Shown here: piece by piece, positions 37,774 to 47,695 of the stretch | Numbering within the stretch: the stretch's first letter is position 1 | Layout of the letters: every line of letters starts with the position of its first letter | Source: Campylobacter ureolyticus | Lineage (GTDB): Bacteria; Campylobacterota; Campylobacteria; Campylobacterales; Campylobacteraceae | DNA length: 64,000 nt | Assembly (NCBI RefSeq): GCF_013372225.1 | Contig: NZ_CP053832.1 | Span: 248,001 to 312,000, forward strand | Direction: 5' to 3' | Made by a program: the position numbers and the translations under genes | Notes under the pieces: model-generated | Told to the model about the DNA's origin: nothing | The model's database searches: none | What the model saw: the letters and a program-made list of their open reading frames with translations, nothing else

Positions 37774-37779
37774 TATAAT
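37774..37779 (+). promoter_or_regulatory. -10 box before the solute-binding protein gene
   Basis: A TATAAT in the context TATGCTATAATTC, 41 bases before the ATG; the ribosome site TAAGGA follows near 37809. The rest of 37616-37820 is AT-rich with no coding sign. Confidence 0.6.
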
Positions 37780-37820
37780 TCTGTTAATATTAATACAACT
37801 AAACTTATAAGGATGTAATC

Positions 37821-38627
37821 ATGAAAAAGCTATTTTTATTGCTAGTTTTTTGCTTTAGTTGCATTTTTGCCAACTCTTTATCTGAAATTAGGCAAAGCCA
37901 AGTTGTAAGAATCGGTGTAGATAAAGACCAAATGCCATTTTCAAGACTTAAAGACGGGGAATTTCAAGGTTTTGAAATAGATATGGCAAAAGCTATGGCT
38001 ATAGATATATTTGGTGGGAAAAACGGAGCTATAAAATTTGTTCCGGTTGATTTTTCTGATGGAATATCGGCATTGGAGCAAAATAAAATTGATATTTTCT
38101 TAAATGAAATGACAATTACAAACGAAAGAGCCAAATATGTTGATTTTTCAATGCCATATTTTTCTGTAAATATAGGAGTTTTAACTAAGAAAAGTGAAAA
38201 TATTCAAAAACTATCTAATCTTGATGGGAAAACAATAATTACTTTTAAAGATTCAGTTGCTGAAAATTTCTTTAAGAAAAGAGGCTTTAATATTCTTAAC
38301 TGTGATAATGCAGGAAGTTGTTATAGAATGTTAAAAAATGGACAAGGCGATGCGTTTGCTGATGACAATTTGGTTGTGTTAGCTTTTCCTATTATAGATA
38401 ATAGCGTTGAGGTTTCCATTAAAAATTTAGGAGAAACAGATTTTCTTGGAATGGCTGTTCAAAAAGGAAATAAAGAGCTTTTAGATGTTATAAATGAATC
38501 TATGATAAGACTTAGTAAGGAGGGATTTTTCAAAAAAGCTTTTGATGATACACTAAATCCATTTTATAAGGGTTCAGCAGAAGAAAAATACTTCTTGCTT
38601 GATGATATTTATAGAATTTTTGGCTAG
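37821..38627 (+). CDS. Periplasmic amino-acid-type solute-binding protein (SBP_bac_3)
   Basis: 268 residues with a signal peptide cleaved near residue 18 (CIFANS). The family-3 binding fold is shown by VVRIGVDKDQMPFSR, FQGFEIDMAKAMA, MTITNERAKYVDFSMPYF and the C-terminal lobe. It probably binds a polar amino acid. No permease or ATPase gene is beside it, so it is an orphan. A frameshifted relative with nearly the same C-terminus is at 57701-57926. A strong terminator follows. Confidence 0.88.
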   Translation: MKKLFLLLVFCFSCIFANSLSEIRQSQVVRIGVDKDQMPFSRLKDGEFQGFEIDMAKAMAIDIFGGKNGAIKFVPVDFSDGISALEQNKIDIFLNEMTITNERAKYVDFSMPYFSVNIGVLTKKSENIQKLSNLDGKTIITFKDSVAENFFKKRGFNILNCDNAGSCYRMLKNGQGDAFADDNLVVLAFPIIDNSVEVSIKNLGETDFLGMAVQKGNKELLDVINESMIRLSKEGFFKKAFDDTLNPFYKGSAEEKYFLLDDIYRIFG

Positions 38628-38632
38628 CATTT

Positions 38633-38673
38633 AAAAACTGCACAAGATAAATAAAATATCTTGTGCAGTTTTT
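38633..38673 (+). terminator. Strong terminator after the solute-binding protein gene
   Basis: A perfect 17-bp stem (AAAAACTGCACAAGATA with its complement) around AATAAAA, ending in TTTTT and starting 5 bases after the stop. Confidence 0.88.
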
Positions 38674-38957
38674 GGTTTTTATAAAATTACTTCATATTTA
38701 ATAACTTGTAAAATTTTTAGACTAAATGAGCAAGTAGTCAAATTTGGCTTTTGATGATATCTACTTTTTAAGGCAAGTTAGTTTCTTTGGCTTCTTTAAG
38801 TAGCGTTTACATCTAGCATTTCAGCACCATAAAAAAGTCATAAAGCCTTTTGATCTCTTTTTTTTGGCGAGCATCCTAAATTACAAAAAACAATATTACA
38901 TTTCTATACTATAAAACAAGATGTAATTTTTTTAATATAAAATAAATTATATTTTTT
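38674..38957 (-). other. Non-coding stretch with decayed coding traces
   Basis: No intact gene. On the minus strand, fragments such as TLLKEAKETNLP, stop, KVDIIKSQI and KKEIKRLYDFFMVLKC appear in one frame broken by several stops; the first resembles the end of the nucleotidyltransferase antitoxin (MNT) fold, but the match is short and weak. I read this as relic DNA between a terminator and the cytochrome gene. Confidence 0.25.
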
Positions 38958-38986
38958 ATTAAGACAAGTTTTTAACTTGTCTTAAT
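38958..38986. terminator. Hairpin at the 3' end of the cytochrome gene
   Basis: A 13-bp perfect stem ATTAAGACAAGTT/AACTTGTCTTAAT with a TTT loop. It overlaps the stop codon of the minus-strand cytochrome gene and is a likely terminator, though no clean T run follows on the minus strand. Confidence 0.55.
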
Positions 38987-40181
38987 TTAAACTAAATGTA
39001 GCCTTATAAATTTGATAAGGTTTTATGTATTTTTCATCATTTACTATAATTCTTTCTTGAAGTTTTGGTGATAGAACATAGTATAAAACCTCAACTTTTG
39101 CAGAGCTTACATGAAGAGGAGCGTCAATTTCTATATTTCTATCTTCATATGCTTTTAAAGTAGTATCTGATATAAGCTTATCTGCACTATATGAAAGAGT
39201 TACAACCCCAAATTTATTATGATAAATTTTTTCAAAATTAATGTCTTTTGAATTTAATTCTTGTGCATTTTTATCATAAAAAGTAACTTTAACAGTCATA
39301 TTTCTTCCGCTAAATCCACTTGGAAGATTATGTGATGTTAAATTTACAACATTTAAATTTGCTTTATTTTGAGCCGTTTTTTTAAGATCTATTTTCAAAG
39401 AGTCATCTAAAAGTTCAAAACTGTTTCTAACTCCTGCAAAAAGATGAGCTCTAAGTTCTCTTTCCTTGGCTGATTCTGGCTTTGAATGTGGTGATATAAT
39501 ACCTTTTGTAGCTGGTTTCATATGACAATCCACACATCTTTGCGCATCACCACTTTGTAAATGCTCATCACCTGTATTATAAATAGCTAATGGATTATCA
39601 AATGCAACTCCTTGATGACAAGATAAACATAGATTATTTCCATTTATAAAATGCTCTCTTTGTGAACTTTTATGAAAACCAGCTCTATTATCTGGATCTT
39701 CGTAAGGACCAACAATAGTCTCATCTTTTGTCCATTCAAAGTTTTTATATCCCACTTGGTTCTGAGAACTTTTTGGCTTTATGCTATCTACGTTGTGGCA
39801 AATATAGCAACTTATTCCATTTTGTATATGTTCAACATCCAAAGCTTTATCTATTTTTTCAGTTTTTTGGGTTTTTAAATCAAAGGTTTTTGCTATTGTG
39901 TAGACATCATCAATTTCTTTTATTTCAAGTCTTGGATTGTGACAATTTGAACAAGATACTATAACTTCCCCATGTCCTTTGCTTGTCTCAAGAGCTACAA
40001 ATTTCACACTTTTTTCATAAAGCTCATTATTTTTTTCATGCGAAAGTGAGTGAAGTGAAGTTTTCCACGCATTAAATTGTTCATTGTGACATGATTTACA
40101 ATTTTCAGGTTTTGTAAAACGCTCAATAATATCAGCATTTCCAAAAACTACAGTAATTAAAATACAAAGTAATACTCTCAT
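38982..40181 (-). CDS. Periplasmic pentaheme c-type cytochrome
   Basis: 399 residues with a signal peptide (about residues 1-16). Five heme motifs at about residues 28 (CKSCH), 77 (CSNCH), 125 (CYICH), 185 (CLSCH) and 216 (CVDCH). The N-terminal half resembles cytochrome c554-type proteins; residues 260-399 form a heme-free, strand-rich domain (VNLTSHNLPSGFSGRNMTVK). It is probably an electron carrier or reductase subunit in the periplasm; the electron acceptor is unknown. It is a single gene with its own promoter in the divergent gap before murC (TTATAATTT near 40252-40260). Confidence 0.85.
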   Translation of the reverse strand: MRVLLCILITVVFGNADIIERFTKPENCKSCHNEQFNAWKTSLHSLSHEKNNELYEKSVKFVALETSKGHGEVIVSCSNCHNPRLEIKEIDDVYTIAKTFDLKTQKTEKIDKALDVEHIQNGISCYICHNVDSIKPKSSQNQVGYKNFEWTKDETIVGPYEDPDNRAGFHKSSQREHFINGNNLCLSCHQGVAFDNPLAIYNTGDEHLQSGDAQRCVDCHMKPATKGIISPHSKPESAKERELRAHLFAGVRNSFELLDDSLKIDLKKTAQNKANLNVVNLTSHNLPSGFSGRNMTVKVTFYDKNAQELNSKDINFEKIYHNKFGVVTLSYSADKLISDTTLKAYEDRNIEIDAPLHVSSAKVEVLYYVLSPKLQERIIVNDEKYIKPYQIYKATFSLN

Positions 40182-40351
40182 AAAAACACCTTTTTATAAA
40201 ATTTATTTTTAGCATTTAATTTTCTTATATTTTTAATTAATAAATCATTAAATTATAACATAAAATAATCAAAATAAGTATATAAAATAGATAAATATTA
40301 AAAAGTTTTTGCTAAAATAGATATCTCTAATAATTTTTAAAGGTAAATATT

Positions 40352-41659
40352 TTGAAAAAAGTTCATTTTATAGGCATTGGTGGAATTGGAATTTCAGCAA
40401 TTGCAAGATTTTTAAAAGAAAAAAATTTTATTATAAGTGGTTCTGATATTAGTGAAAGTGAAACAGTAAAGGATTTAAGAAATGAAGGGATGAAAATTTC
40501 AACCCCTCATTCAAAAAACAATATTACAGATCAAGATTTTGTGGTTTATTCAGCTGCCATAAAACCAGATAATGAAGAGCTTTTAGAGGCAAATAAAAAG
40601 GGGATAAAATGTTATTCAAGAAAAGAAATTTTACCTTTTGTTTTAAAAGATAAAAAGGTTTTTTCAGTTGCTGGAGCTCATGGCAAAAGTACTACCTCAG
40701 CAATGCTTTCAAGCTTGATTGAAGGAAGCGTTATAATTGGAGCTATTTCAAAGCAGTTTGGTTCAAATATGAAATATTTTGAAAGCGATAAGATAGTTTT
40801 TGAGGCAGATGAAAGCGATAGCAGTTTTTTAAACTCAAATCCTTACTTGGCTGTTGTGACAAATGCCGAACCAGAACATATGGAACATTATGATTTTAGT
40901 ATAGAAAAATTTCATGCTGCTTATAAGGGTTTTTTAGAAAGAGCTGAAATTTGTGTTATAAACGCAGAGGATGAGTTTTTAGGAAGTTTAAAAAAAGAGT
41001 GTATTAAACTTTTTCCAAGCAAAGATATAGAGGACATTAAACTTGTTTTAAGAGATTATGAGCCATATATGAGTTTTAGGCTTAAAAATTTAGGAAGATT
41101 TGAAGTTTTTGGCATTGGTGAACATATCGCAATTGATGCAAGTCTTGCTATTTTAGCGGCAAGTTCTCAAATAGGGCTTGAAGAAATTAAAAAAAATTTA
41201 ACATTTTATAAAGGCATAAAAAGAAGATTTGACATTTTGGTTGCAAAAAAAGACTTTGTTTTAATAGATGATTACGCTCATCATCCAACTGAGATAAAAG
41301 CAACTTTAAAAAGTGTAAAAGAGTATGCAAAACTTTTAGGGATTAATAAAATCACAGCTATTTTTCAGCCACATAGATTTACAAGACTTAAAGCAAATTT
41401 AAATGGCTTTAAAGAATGCTTTAAAGAGTGTGATGATTTAGTTATTTTGCCAGTTTATAGTGCTGGAGAAAGCGATAATGGTATTTCATTAAAAGATGAG
41501 TTTTCACACTTAAATCCACTTTTTGCAAACTCTGTAAAAAGGGTAGATGATCATATAGAATTTAGTGATATTTATGATGTTAAGCATATTTTAAATGAAG
41601 GTATTGTTGTTGGATTTGGTGCTGGAGATATATCAAATCAGTTAAGGAAAATTTTATGA
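40352..41659 (+). CDS. murC: UDP-N-acetylmuramate-alanine ligase
   Basis: Adds L-Ala to UDP-MurNAc in peptidoglycan synthesis. The 435 residues begin KKVHFIGIGGIGISAIARFL (nucleotide-binding loop); the ATP loop is GAHGKSTTSAML; other Mur motifs are EADESDSSF, TNAEPEHMEHYD and DDYAHHPTEIKATL. The start is TTG after AAAGG. A GCTAAAATAG box about 40 bases upstream is a likely -10. The next gene overlaps by four bases. Confidence 0.96.
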   Translation: MKKVHFIGIGGIGISAIARFLKEKNFIISGSDISESETVKDLRNEGMKISTPHSKNNITDQDFVVYSAAIKPDNEELLEANKKGIKCYSRKEILPFVLKDKKVFSVAGAHGKSTTSAMLSSLIEGSVIIGAISKQFGSNMKYFESDKIVFEADESDSSFLNSNPYLAVVTNAEPEHMEHYDFSIEKFHAAYKGFLERAEICVINAEDEFLGSLKKECIKLFPSKDIEDIKLVLRDYEPYMSFRLKNLGRFEVFGIGEHIAIDASLAILAASSQIGLEEIKKNLTFYKGIKRRFDILVAKKDFVLIDDYAHHPTEIKATLKSVKEYAKLLGINKITAIFQPHRFTRLKANLNGFKECFKECDDLVILPVYSAGESDNGISLKDEFSHLNPLFANSVKRVDDHIEFSDIYDVKHILNEGIVVGFGAGDISNQLRKIL

Positions 41660-42006
41660 GATATGTTATTTTTATAGCTTTAATAATTTTTATTTTAATA
41701 ATTTTAAGCTTAGAAAATTTAAGTAAAAAAATTAAAGCTTTAATTATATCAATTTTAATTTTAATTGCGCTATTTGGGTATTTTTTTGAAATTAATAAAG
41801 AAGAAAAAAGTTCAAATTTAGATGCAATAATAACTGCATTTTTACAAGGACAGACGATAAAATGTGGAAAAATAGATGCAAATTTGACAAATTTTGATTA
41901 TCTTCCTGCAACAAAAAGTTTAAGCGCTAAAAGAGACGCACCTGAAAATTTTAAAAATTTAATATTTGACATAAAAGATTGCAAGGTTTTAGATGGAAAT
42001 ATTTAA
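41656..42006 (+). CDS. Small membrane protein between murC and mutS2
   Basis: 116 residues with two closely spaced N-terminal hydrophobic helices (about 4-20 and 28-46) and a C-terminal soluble part with two Cys (TIKCGKID, IKDCKVL). No known domain is recognised. A gene at the same position exists in C. jejuni as I recall. It overlaps murC by four bases and mutS2 by 14, so it is translated with them. The C-terminal part probably faces the periplasm, where the Cys pair could form a disulfide. Confidence 0.78.
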   Translation: MRYVIFIALIIFILIILSLENLSKKIKALIISILILIALFGYFFEINKEEKSSNLDAIITAFLQGQTIKCGKIDANLTNFDYLPATKSLSAKRDAPENFKNLIFDIKDCKVLDGNI

Positions 42007-44191
42007 AAAACTTGACCTAGATGAATACTTAGCTGAGTTTAATTCATATCTTGCAAGGAAAAAACCACTTTTTTTAGAAGGCGATAGCAAAACTTATTTT
42101 GATTGGATAGATGAAATATCAAAATTTGATGTCGCTCTTTGTGAAAATATCTCAAATTTAGATGACGCGTTAATGAGAATTTCTAAATCGGGCATTTTAC
42201 ATATAAGCGAAATCTATGAAATTTCAAAAATTATAAAATATTTTAACTATATAAAAAAAATTGAGTTTAATGGAAGTTTTGCAAACTGGCTTTTAAAAAT
42301 AGAAATTCCAGAAGTTATAACGGAAATATCAAATTATTTTGATGAAAAAGGTGAGTTTAAAGATAGTGTTGATGAGAGGTTTTTTGCTTTTAAAAATGCT
42401 TTTAATATTAAAAAAGATGAGATTAACTCGCAACTTAAAAAATTAATTTATACAAAAAGTTTAACGCCATATTTAGTAGATACTCAAATTCATTATATAA
42501 ATGATAGTGAAACACTTTTAGTAAGGGGCGGGTTTAATCACGCTTTAAAAGGAAGTGTTGTAGCAAGAAGTAGTGGTGGGTATTTTTATGTTTTACCTAG
42601 TGCAATATCAAAACTAAAAAGCGAACAAGCTGAAATTTTAGATAAAATTGAGGAAATAACCTATGAACACTGCAAGAGAATTTCAGGTATTTTTAATAAA
42701 AATTTAAGCTTTTTAAGATTTATAAATAAATCATTTGATCGTATTGATAGCGTTGTGGCAAGGGCAAATTTTGCTAAAAGCAAAGACTATGAGTTTATTT
42801 TGCCATCAAATTCAAACGAAATTATTATAAAGGATTTTGCTCATCCAATACTTAAAAATCCAAAAAAAATAAGTGTAAATTTTACTAAAAGTATACTTTT
42901 AGTAACTGGTGTAAATGCGGGTGGAAAAAGTATGCTTTTAAAATCAATTTTAAGCGTAGCACTACTTTCAAAATATTTACTTCCTATGAGAATCGATGCA
43001 AATAAAAGCAAAATTGGCTCTTTTAAAGAGTTTTCGCTTATAATGGAAGATCCGCAAAACTCTAAAAATGATATTTCAACTTTTGCTGGAAGAATGTTAA
43101 GTTTTTCAAAACTTTTTGGTAAAAAAAACCTTCTTTTAGGAATTGATGAGATAGAGCTTGGAACTGATTTTGAAGAAGCAGCAAGCCTTTATGCTGTTAT
43201 AACCCAGCATCTTTTAAAACAAAATATAAAAATGGTTATTACAACTCATCATAAGCGCCTAGCTATGATTTTAGCTAAAAATAGCGATGTGGAGCTTGTT
43301 GCTGCGCTTTATGATGAAAAAAAATCTCTTCCAAAATATGAATTTTTAGAAGGCACAATAGGAAAATCGTATGCTTTTGAAACAGCTTTGAGATATGGAA
43401 TCTCACCAAATATTGTAAAAAATGCAAAAGAACTTTATGGAGATGAAAAAGAAAATTTAAACGAAGCTATTAGTAAAACTTTAAATTTGGAGTTAAAACT
43501 AAAAGAGGAGCTAAAAAAAACCTCTCAAAAGCAAAATAAATTAGATGATTTATTAACTAGTCTTAAAAATCAAAAAGAAAATTATGAAAATGCTCAAAAA
43601 GAGATTATTTCAAAACTAGAATTAGAGTATTATAAAGCCATAAATGAGGCTAAAAAAGGTATAAACCTACAAGATACAAAAGACAAACAAAGAAGCATTA
43701 ATAAAGCAAACGAGCTTAAAAAAGCTATAAAAAAACCTGAATTTAAAGCTGAAAACGAGACTTTTGAAGTTGGTGATTATGTAAAATATGGTTTATTAAA
43801 AGGAACTATTTCAAAGCTTAATAAAACAGATGCGATAATTTTAACGGATGATTTAAGTCTTAGAGTTCCTTTAAAGCTTCTTAAAAAAAGTAACTCTAAA
43901 CCTATAAATCAAAAATCAAAGATAAAAATAAGCATAGAAAAACCACAAAAACCAGATTTAGTTTTAGATTTGTATGGTCAAAGAGTTGAAGAGGCTTTAA
44001 ATAATTTAGATAAATTTATCTCAGATAGCCTTTTAATGGGATTTGATGAGGTTATCATAAAACATGGAATAGGAACAGGTAAATTATCAAAAGCAGTTAA
44101 AACTTTTTTAAATTCTCATCCAAGTGTGAAATCATATAGAGATGGAGCGCCAAATGAGGGAGGTTTTGGCTCAAAAGTAGTTAGTTTATGA
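41993..44191 (+). CDS. mutS2: MutS2 endonuclease family protein
   Basis: 732 residues: MutS core and ATPase with the Walker A ILLVTGVNAGGKSMLL (near residue 305), Walker B LLLGIDEIELGTDFEE, signature TTHHKRLA, a coiled-coil insertion (about 490-570), and a C-terminal Smr nuclease domain (LDLYGQRVEEAL and IKHGIGTGKL). In Helicobacter the homologue suppresses recombination, and in Bacillus it splits collided ribosomes, so the cellular role is uncertain. It overlaps the preceding gene by 14 bases. Confidence 0.93.
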   Translation: MEIFKKLDLDEYLAEFNSYLARKKPLFLEGDSKTYFDWIDEISKFDVALCENISNLDDALMRISKSGILHISEIYEISKIIKYFNYIKKIEFNGSFANWLLKIEIPEVITEISNYFDEKGEFKDSVDERFFAFKNAFNIKKDEINSQLKKLIYTKSLTPYLVDTQIHYINDSETLLVRGGFNHALKGSVVARSSGGYFYVLPSAISKLKSEQAEILDKIEEITYEHCKRISGIFNKNLSFLRFINKSFDRIDSVVARANFAKSKDYEFILPSNSNEIIIKDFAHPILKNPKKISVNFTKSILLVTGVNAGGKSMLLKSILSVALLSKYLLPMRIDANKSKIGSFKEFSLIMEDPQNSKNDISTFAGRMLSFSKLFGKKNLLLGIDEIELGTDFEEAASLYAVITQHLLKQNIKMVITTHHKRLAMILAKNSDVELVAALYDEKKSLPKYEFLEGTIGKSYAFETALRYGISPNIVKNAKELYGDEKENLNEAISKTLNLELKLKEELKKTSQKQNKLDDLLTSLKNQKENYENAQKEIISKLELEYYKAINEAKKGINLQDTKDKQRSINKANELKKAIKKPEFKAENETFEVGDYVKYGLLKGTISKLNKTDAIILTDDLSLRVPLKLLKKSNSKPINQKSKIKISIEKPQKPDLVLDLYGQRVEEALNNLDKFISDSLLMGFDEVIIKHGIGTGKLSKAVKTFLNSHPSVKSYRDGAPNEGGFGSKVVSL

Positions 44192-44230
44192 TGAAAGACT
44201 TTAAGTTAAATTTTAAAAAGCAGATTTGAA

Positions 44231-44836
44231 ATGAGCTCATTTTTACAAGGCGTTTTGCTTGGTTTTGGTGTAGCAGTGCCAATTGGCCCTTTAAATATTT
44301 TAATAATGTCATACGCTTTTACAAGCTATTCAAAAGCTCTTTGTTTAGGGCTTGGAGCGATGAGCACTGATGTTTTTTATTTAATACTTCTTAGTTTTGG
44401 GGTTTTACACTTATTAAACACTCCAATAACCTTAAAGATAGTTGCTATTTTTGGAAGTTTGTTTTTGATTTATATGGCTTTTGGTCTTATAAAAGATGCA
44501 AATAAAGAGATCAAAGTAAAATCAAATTCAAAGCAAAAAGGATATTTAAATACTTATTTTAAAGGATGTTTTTTAAATTTAACAAATCCTTATGTGATAA
44601 TTTTTTGGTTTAGTATGGCAGCAATTACAACTAGTACAAATAATTTATCACTAACACTTTTTGGGCTTATTGTAGGAATTTTAAGCTGGATTTTAGTTTT
44701 TCCACTTATTATTTACAAAAGTAAAAATTTTATAAGTAAAAAAATGATGAGAGCACTAGCTTATTTTTCAGCTTTTGTGTTGCTGTTTTTTGCTTTAAAT
44801 TTATTGTATCAGCATTTTTTTAAGGAAATTTTATGA
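44231..44836 (+). CDS. LysE/RhtB-family amino-acid exporter
   Basis: 201 residues with six predicted membrane helices and the family start [20 protein letters not shown], followed by [16 protein letters not shown] and [13 protein letters not shown]. LysE-type proteins export basic amino acids, homoserine or similar compounds; the substrate here is not predictable. The gene overlaps dapE by four bases (ATGA), hinting at a link to lysine or diaminopimelate metabolism. Confidence 0.88.
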   Translation: MSSFLQGVLLGFGVAVPIGPLNILIMSYAFTSYSKALCLGLGAMSTDVFYLILLSFGVLHLLNTPITLKIVAIFGSLFLIYMAFGLIKDANKEIKVKSNSKQKGYLNTYFKGCFLNLTNPYVIIFWFSMAAITTSTNNLSLTLFGLIVGILSWILVFPLIIYKSKNFISKKMMRALAYFSAFVLLFFALNLLYQHFFKEIL

Positions 44837-45945
44837 AAAAAGAGATAGATCAAGAACTTTCGCTTTTAACAGAACTTTTAAAATTTAAATCAATTACTCC
44901 TAATGATGATGGTTGTTTAAACTATATAGCTATGCTTTTTGTGGATTTTGAAACTAAATTTATAGAAAAAAATGGAGTTAAAAATCTTTTTTTAAAAAAG
45001 AAATTTGGCGATGGTGATCACCTTTGTTTTGCAGGACATGTTGATGTTGTGCCACCAGGAGATGGTTGGCAAAGTGATCCATTTAAACCAGTAATTAAAG
45101 ATGGCTATATCTATGCTAGAGGTTCGCAAGATATGAAAAGTGGCGTTGCTGCGTTTTTATCAGCGATTTTAGAAACAGATGATTTTGATGGAACTTTAAG
45201 CATGCTTTTAACAAGTGATGAAGAAGGGGACGCTATTTATGGAACTAGGGAGGTTTTGAAATATTTAGATGAGATAGGTGAACTTCCTGATTATGCTATT
45301 GTGGCTGAGCCAACTTCTGATATAAAATTTGGAGATACGATAAAAGTTGGAAGAAGAGGCTCGATTAATGGCACATTAACTATAAAAGGCAAACAAGGAC
45401 ATGCTGCTTATCCAAATAAGTGTATTAATCCAGCTCATATTTTAGCAACTAAATTTAATGAGTTTGCTGAATTTAATTTGGATAATGGTGATGAGTTTTT
45501 TGAGCCAAGCAAAATTGTAATTACCGATATTCGTGGTGGCATGGAAGTTTGTAATGTCACTCCAAATGAAGTAAAAATTATGTTTAATGTAAGAAATGGA
45601 ATGCTTACAAATTTAGAAAAAGTTGAAAATTATATCAAAAATTTATATGATGGTTATGAAATAGATTTAAAAATTTCAGCTTCATCTTTTCCTTTTATTA
45701 CCTCAAAAAACTCTAAAATCATTAAAAATTTAAGTAAAAGTGTGGAAAAAATATCTGGCATTAAGCCTAAGCTAAATACAGCTGGTGGGACAAGTGATGC
45801 AAAATATTTTGCAAAATTTGGCGTTGAATGTGCTGAGTTTGGCGTGGTAAATGATAGAATTCATAGTCTAGATGAAAGAGTTAGCATAGATGAATATAAA
45901 AATTTATGTAAAATTTTTAAAGATTTAATACAAAATTTCAACTAA
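44833..45945 (+). CDS. dapE: Succinyl-diaminopimelate desuccinylase
   Basis: An M20 zinc hydrolase of 370 residues that makes LL-diaminopimelate for lysine and peptidoglycan. Motifs: [14 protein letters not shown] (His ligand), [12 protein letters not shown] (bridging Asp), [12 protein letters not shown] (catalytic Glu), RRGSINGTL, and the C-terminal [13 protein letters not shown]. It overlaps the LysE-type gene and is followed 9 bases later by ridA. Confidence 0.95.
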   Translation: MKKEIDQELSLLTELLKFKSITPNDDGCLNYIAMLFVDFETKFIEKNGVKNLFLKKKFGDGDHLCFAGHVDVVPPGDGWQSDPFKPVIKDGYIYARGSQDMKSGVAAFLSAILETDDFDGTLSMLLTSDEEGDAIYGTREVLKYLDEIGELPDYAIVAEPTSDIKFGDTIKVGRRGSINGTLTIKGKQGHAAYPNKCINPAHILATKFNEFAEFNLDNGDEFFEPSKIVITDIRGGMEVCNVTPNEVKIMFNVRNGMLTNLEKVENYIKNLYDGYEIDLKISASSFPFITSKNSKIIKNLSKSVEKISGIKPKLNTAGGTSDAKYFAKFGVECAEFGVVNDRIHSLDERVSIDEYKNLCKIFKDLIQNFN

Positions 45946-45954
45946 GGAGAAAAA

Positions 45955-46326
45955 ATGAAAGTTATAAAAACATTAGAAGCACCAGCGGCAATTGGTCCAT
46001 ACTCACAAGCTATTAAGGCAAATGGATTTTTGTTTGTTTCAGGGCAAATTCCACTAACTCCAAACGGTGAACTTGCAGGGGATGATATAAAAACTCAAAC
46101 AAAACAAGTTTTGAAAAACTTAAAATCAATTTTAAAAGAAGCTCATTTATCGCTAAAAGATACAGTAAAAACAACAATTTTTTTAAAAAACATGGATGAT
46201 TTTTCTGTAGTAAATGAAATTTACGCACAAGCTTTTAAAGAGCATAAACCCGCTAGAAGCACGATTGAGATTTCAAAACTGCCAAAAGATGTTTTAATAG
46301 AAATAGAGCTTATCGCAAAAGCATAA
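45955..46326 (+). CDS. ridA: RidA enamine/imine deaminase
   Basis: 123 residues of the YjgF/YER057c/UK114 family: [20 protein letters not shown] at the N-terminus, the catalytic Arg in [14 protein letters not shown], and the final [10 protein letters not shown]. It hydrolyses reactive enamine/imine intermediates made by PLP enzymes. ATG follows AAGGAGA. The NosL-like gene starts one base after its stop, so the metal-type cluster is transcribed from the same run. Confidence 0.95.
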   Translation: MKVIKTLEAPAAIGPYSQAIKANGFLFVSGQIPLTPNGELAGDDIKTQTKQVLKNLKSILKEAHLSLKDTVKTTIFLKNMDDFSVVNEIYAQAFKEHKPARSTIEISKLPKDVLIEIELIAKA

Positions 46327-46327
46327 A

Positions 46328-47416
46328 ATGATAAGAAGCTTAACCGTTTTTTTATTTCTTTCTTTATTTGTTTTTGCAGACGAGCCAAATTTACAGTTAG
46401 GCTTAGATGAAAATTTATCTACAAAATTAGATGATTTTTCATCCTTTAGTGCAAAACCTTTAAAAAATTGCGTTAGAACGGCATATTTTGCAAAGCTAAA
46501 AAGTGGTGAAAATTTACAGTATTGCGACCTTGGAGAGCTTTCATTCCACTCTATGGATGAGGATATTTTATTTAGTTCTATAAAAGTGACTGATAATAAA
46601 ACCTTGTACTTAATACCTGCTTTAAAAGCAAATTATGTAGCGAATGAAAAAGGCGAGTTTGCTTTTGAAAAAAGTGCTGATGCTTTGGAATTTATCACTA
46701 AATTTGGCGGTGAAATTCTAAGCTTTAATGATGCGTTTGATAAAGCTTACAAAAGGCAAAGCAAAGCAAAAAAAGAACAAATAAACATAAAAAAAGCTAA
46801 AAAAATTTATGAAAAAAGGTGCGAAAAACTCTCAAAAAACGACTATAGATTTATAAATGAGTTAAAAGCTGACGCGTTTAAAAAATGTAAAAATTTATAT
46901 TTTGATGAAAATTTAGAAAATTATGAGAATTTAAGTGGCATTTTAGAGGAGTCTTTTGATGAAAAAAAGGCTGATTTAGTAACAAATTTTATCTGGTTTT
47001 TCGATGAAAAAAATGAAAATTTAAAGATAGAATTTAGTAAAAGCACAAGATGTCCAATTTGTGGAATGTTTGTTTATAAATACCCAAAATGGGCAGTTTC
47101 GCTTAGTTTTAAAGATGAAAAATTCGCATTTGATGGCATAAAAGATATGATGAAATTTATCCTAAAAGATGAGAGATTTAAAAGCGGTGAAATTTTAGTA
47201 AGGGATTATTACACACAAAAGATAATTGATGCAAAAAACGCCTTTTTTGTTGTAGGAAGTGATGTTTTAGGACCGATGGGAAATGAACTAATAGCATTTG
47301 AAACTATGAAAAGTGCAAGAACTTTTAGGCTTGAACATGGCGGAACTGAAATTTATAAATTTGATGAGATTACAAACTCAGTAACTTGTGCTTTAGATGG
47401 AAGAAGTTGTGAATAA
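46328..47416 (+). CDS. Double NosL-like secreted protein
   Basis: 362 residues with a signal peptide (residues 1-17). The C-terminal 130 residues are a clear NosL domain: RCPICGMFVYKYP (residues 241-253), then FFVVGSDVLGPMGNELIAFE and FRLEHGGTEIYKFDE. The N-terminal 140 residues look like a second, weaker copy that keeps the ending (YLIPALKANYVAN, FITKFGGEILSFNDAF) but lacks CPxCGM. A basic helical insert with paired Cys (KRCEKL, KKCKNL) joins them. NosL binds Cu(I) for nitrous oxide reductase; no nosZ is here, so a general copper or metal chaperone role is inferred. It is the first gene of a five-gene set. Confidence 0.82.
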   Translation: MIRSLTVFLFLSLFVFADEPNLQLGLDENLSTKLDDFSSFSAKPLKNCVRTAYFAKLKSGENLQYCDLGELSFHSMDEDILFSSIKVTDNKTLYLIPALKANYVANEKGEFAFEKSADALEFITKFGGEILSFNDAFDKAYKRQSKAKKEQINIKKAKKIYEKRCEKLSKNDYRFINELKADAFKKCKNLYFDENLENYENLSGILEESFDEKKADLVTNFIWFFDEKNENLKIEFSKSTRCPICGMFVYKYPKWAVSLSFKDEKFAFDGIKDMMKFILKDERFKSGEILVRDYYTQKIIDAKNAFFVVGSDVLGPMGNELIAFETMKSARTFRLEHGGTEIYKFDEITNSVTCALDGRSCE

Positions 47417-47693
47417 TAAATTTATTTTTTTAGTTATTTTTGTATTTGGATTTTTGTTTGCCGAAATAATTTATTTAAACTTAAGAGATGAACATTTGGA
47501 TGAAAAGCTTGAGTTTGTAAAATTAACCAAAACAAATAGTTTTGCATTTTATAACGAAACTCCATATTTAAGGCATCAGTTTTCTTATGAGATAAATGAT
47601 GTTTTTAGTTTTCATCCTGGCTTTAGAGAAGTAGAAATTGGCACTTTTGTAAACTCAGGCTATGCTAAAAAATTTATAAACAATAAAGAGTAA
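47409..47693 (+). CDS. Small membrane-anchored protein in the NosL/ABC cluster
   Basis: 94 residues from GTG at 47409 (ATG at 47397 is an in-frame alternative inside the previous gene). One N-terminal hydrophobic helix, NKFIFLVIFVFGFLFAEII, then a short soluble part with aromatic and His residues (YLRHQFSYEIND, SFHPGFREVEIG). No domain recognised. It overlaps the NosL-like gene by 8 bases and precedes the permease by 2, so it belongs to the unit. It could be a periplasmic partner of the permease. Confidence 0.72.
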   Translation: MNNKFIFLVIFVFGFLFAEIIYLNLRDEHLDEKLEFVKLTKTNSFAFYNETPYLRHQFSYEINDVFSFHPGFREVEIGTFVNSGYAKKFINNKE

Positions 47694-47695
47694 GT

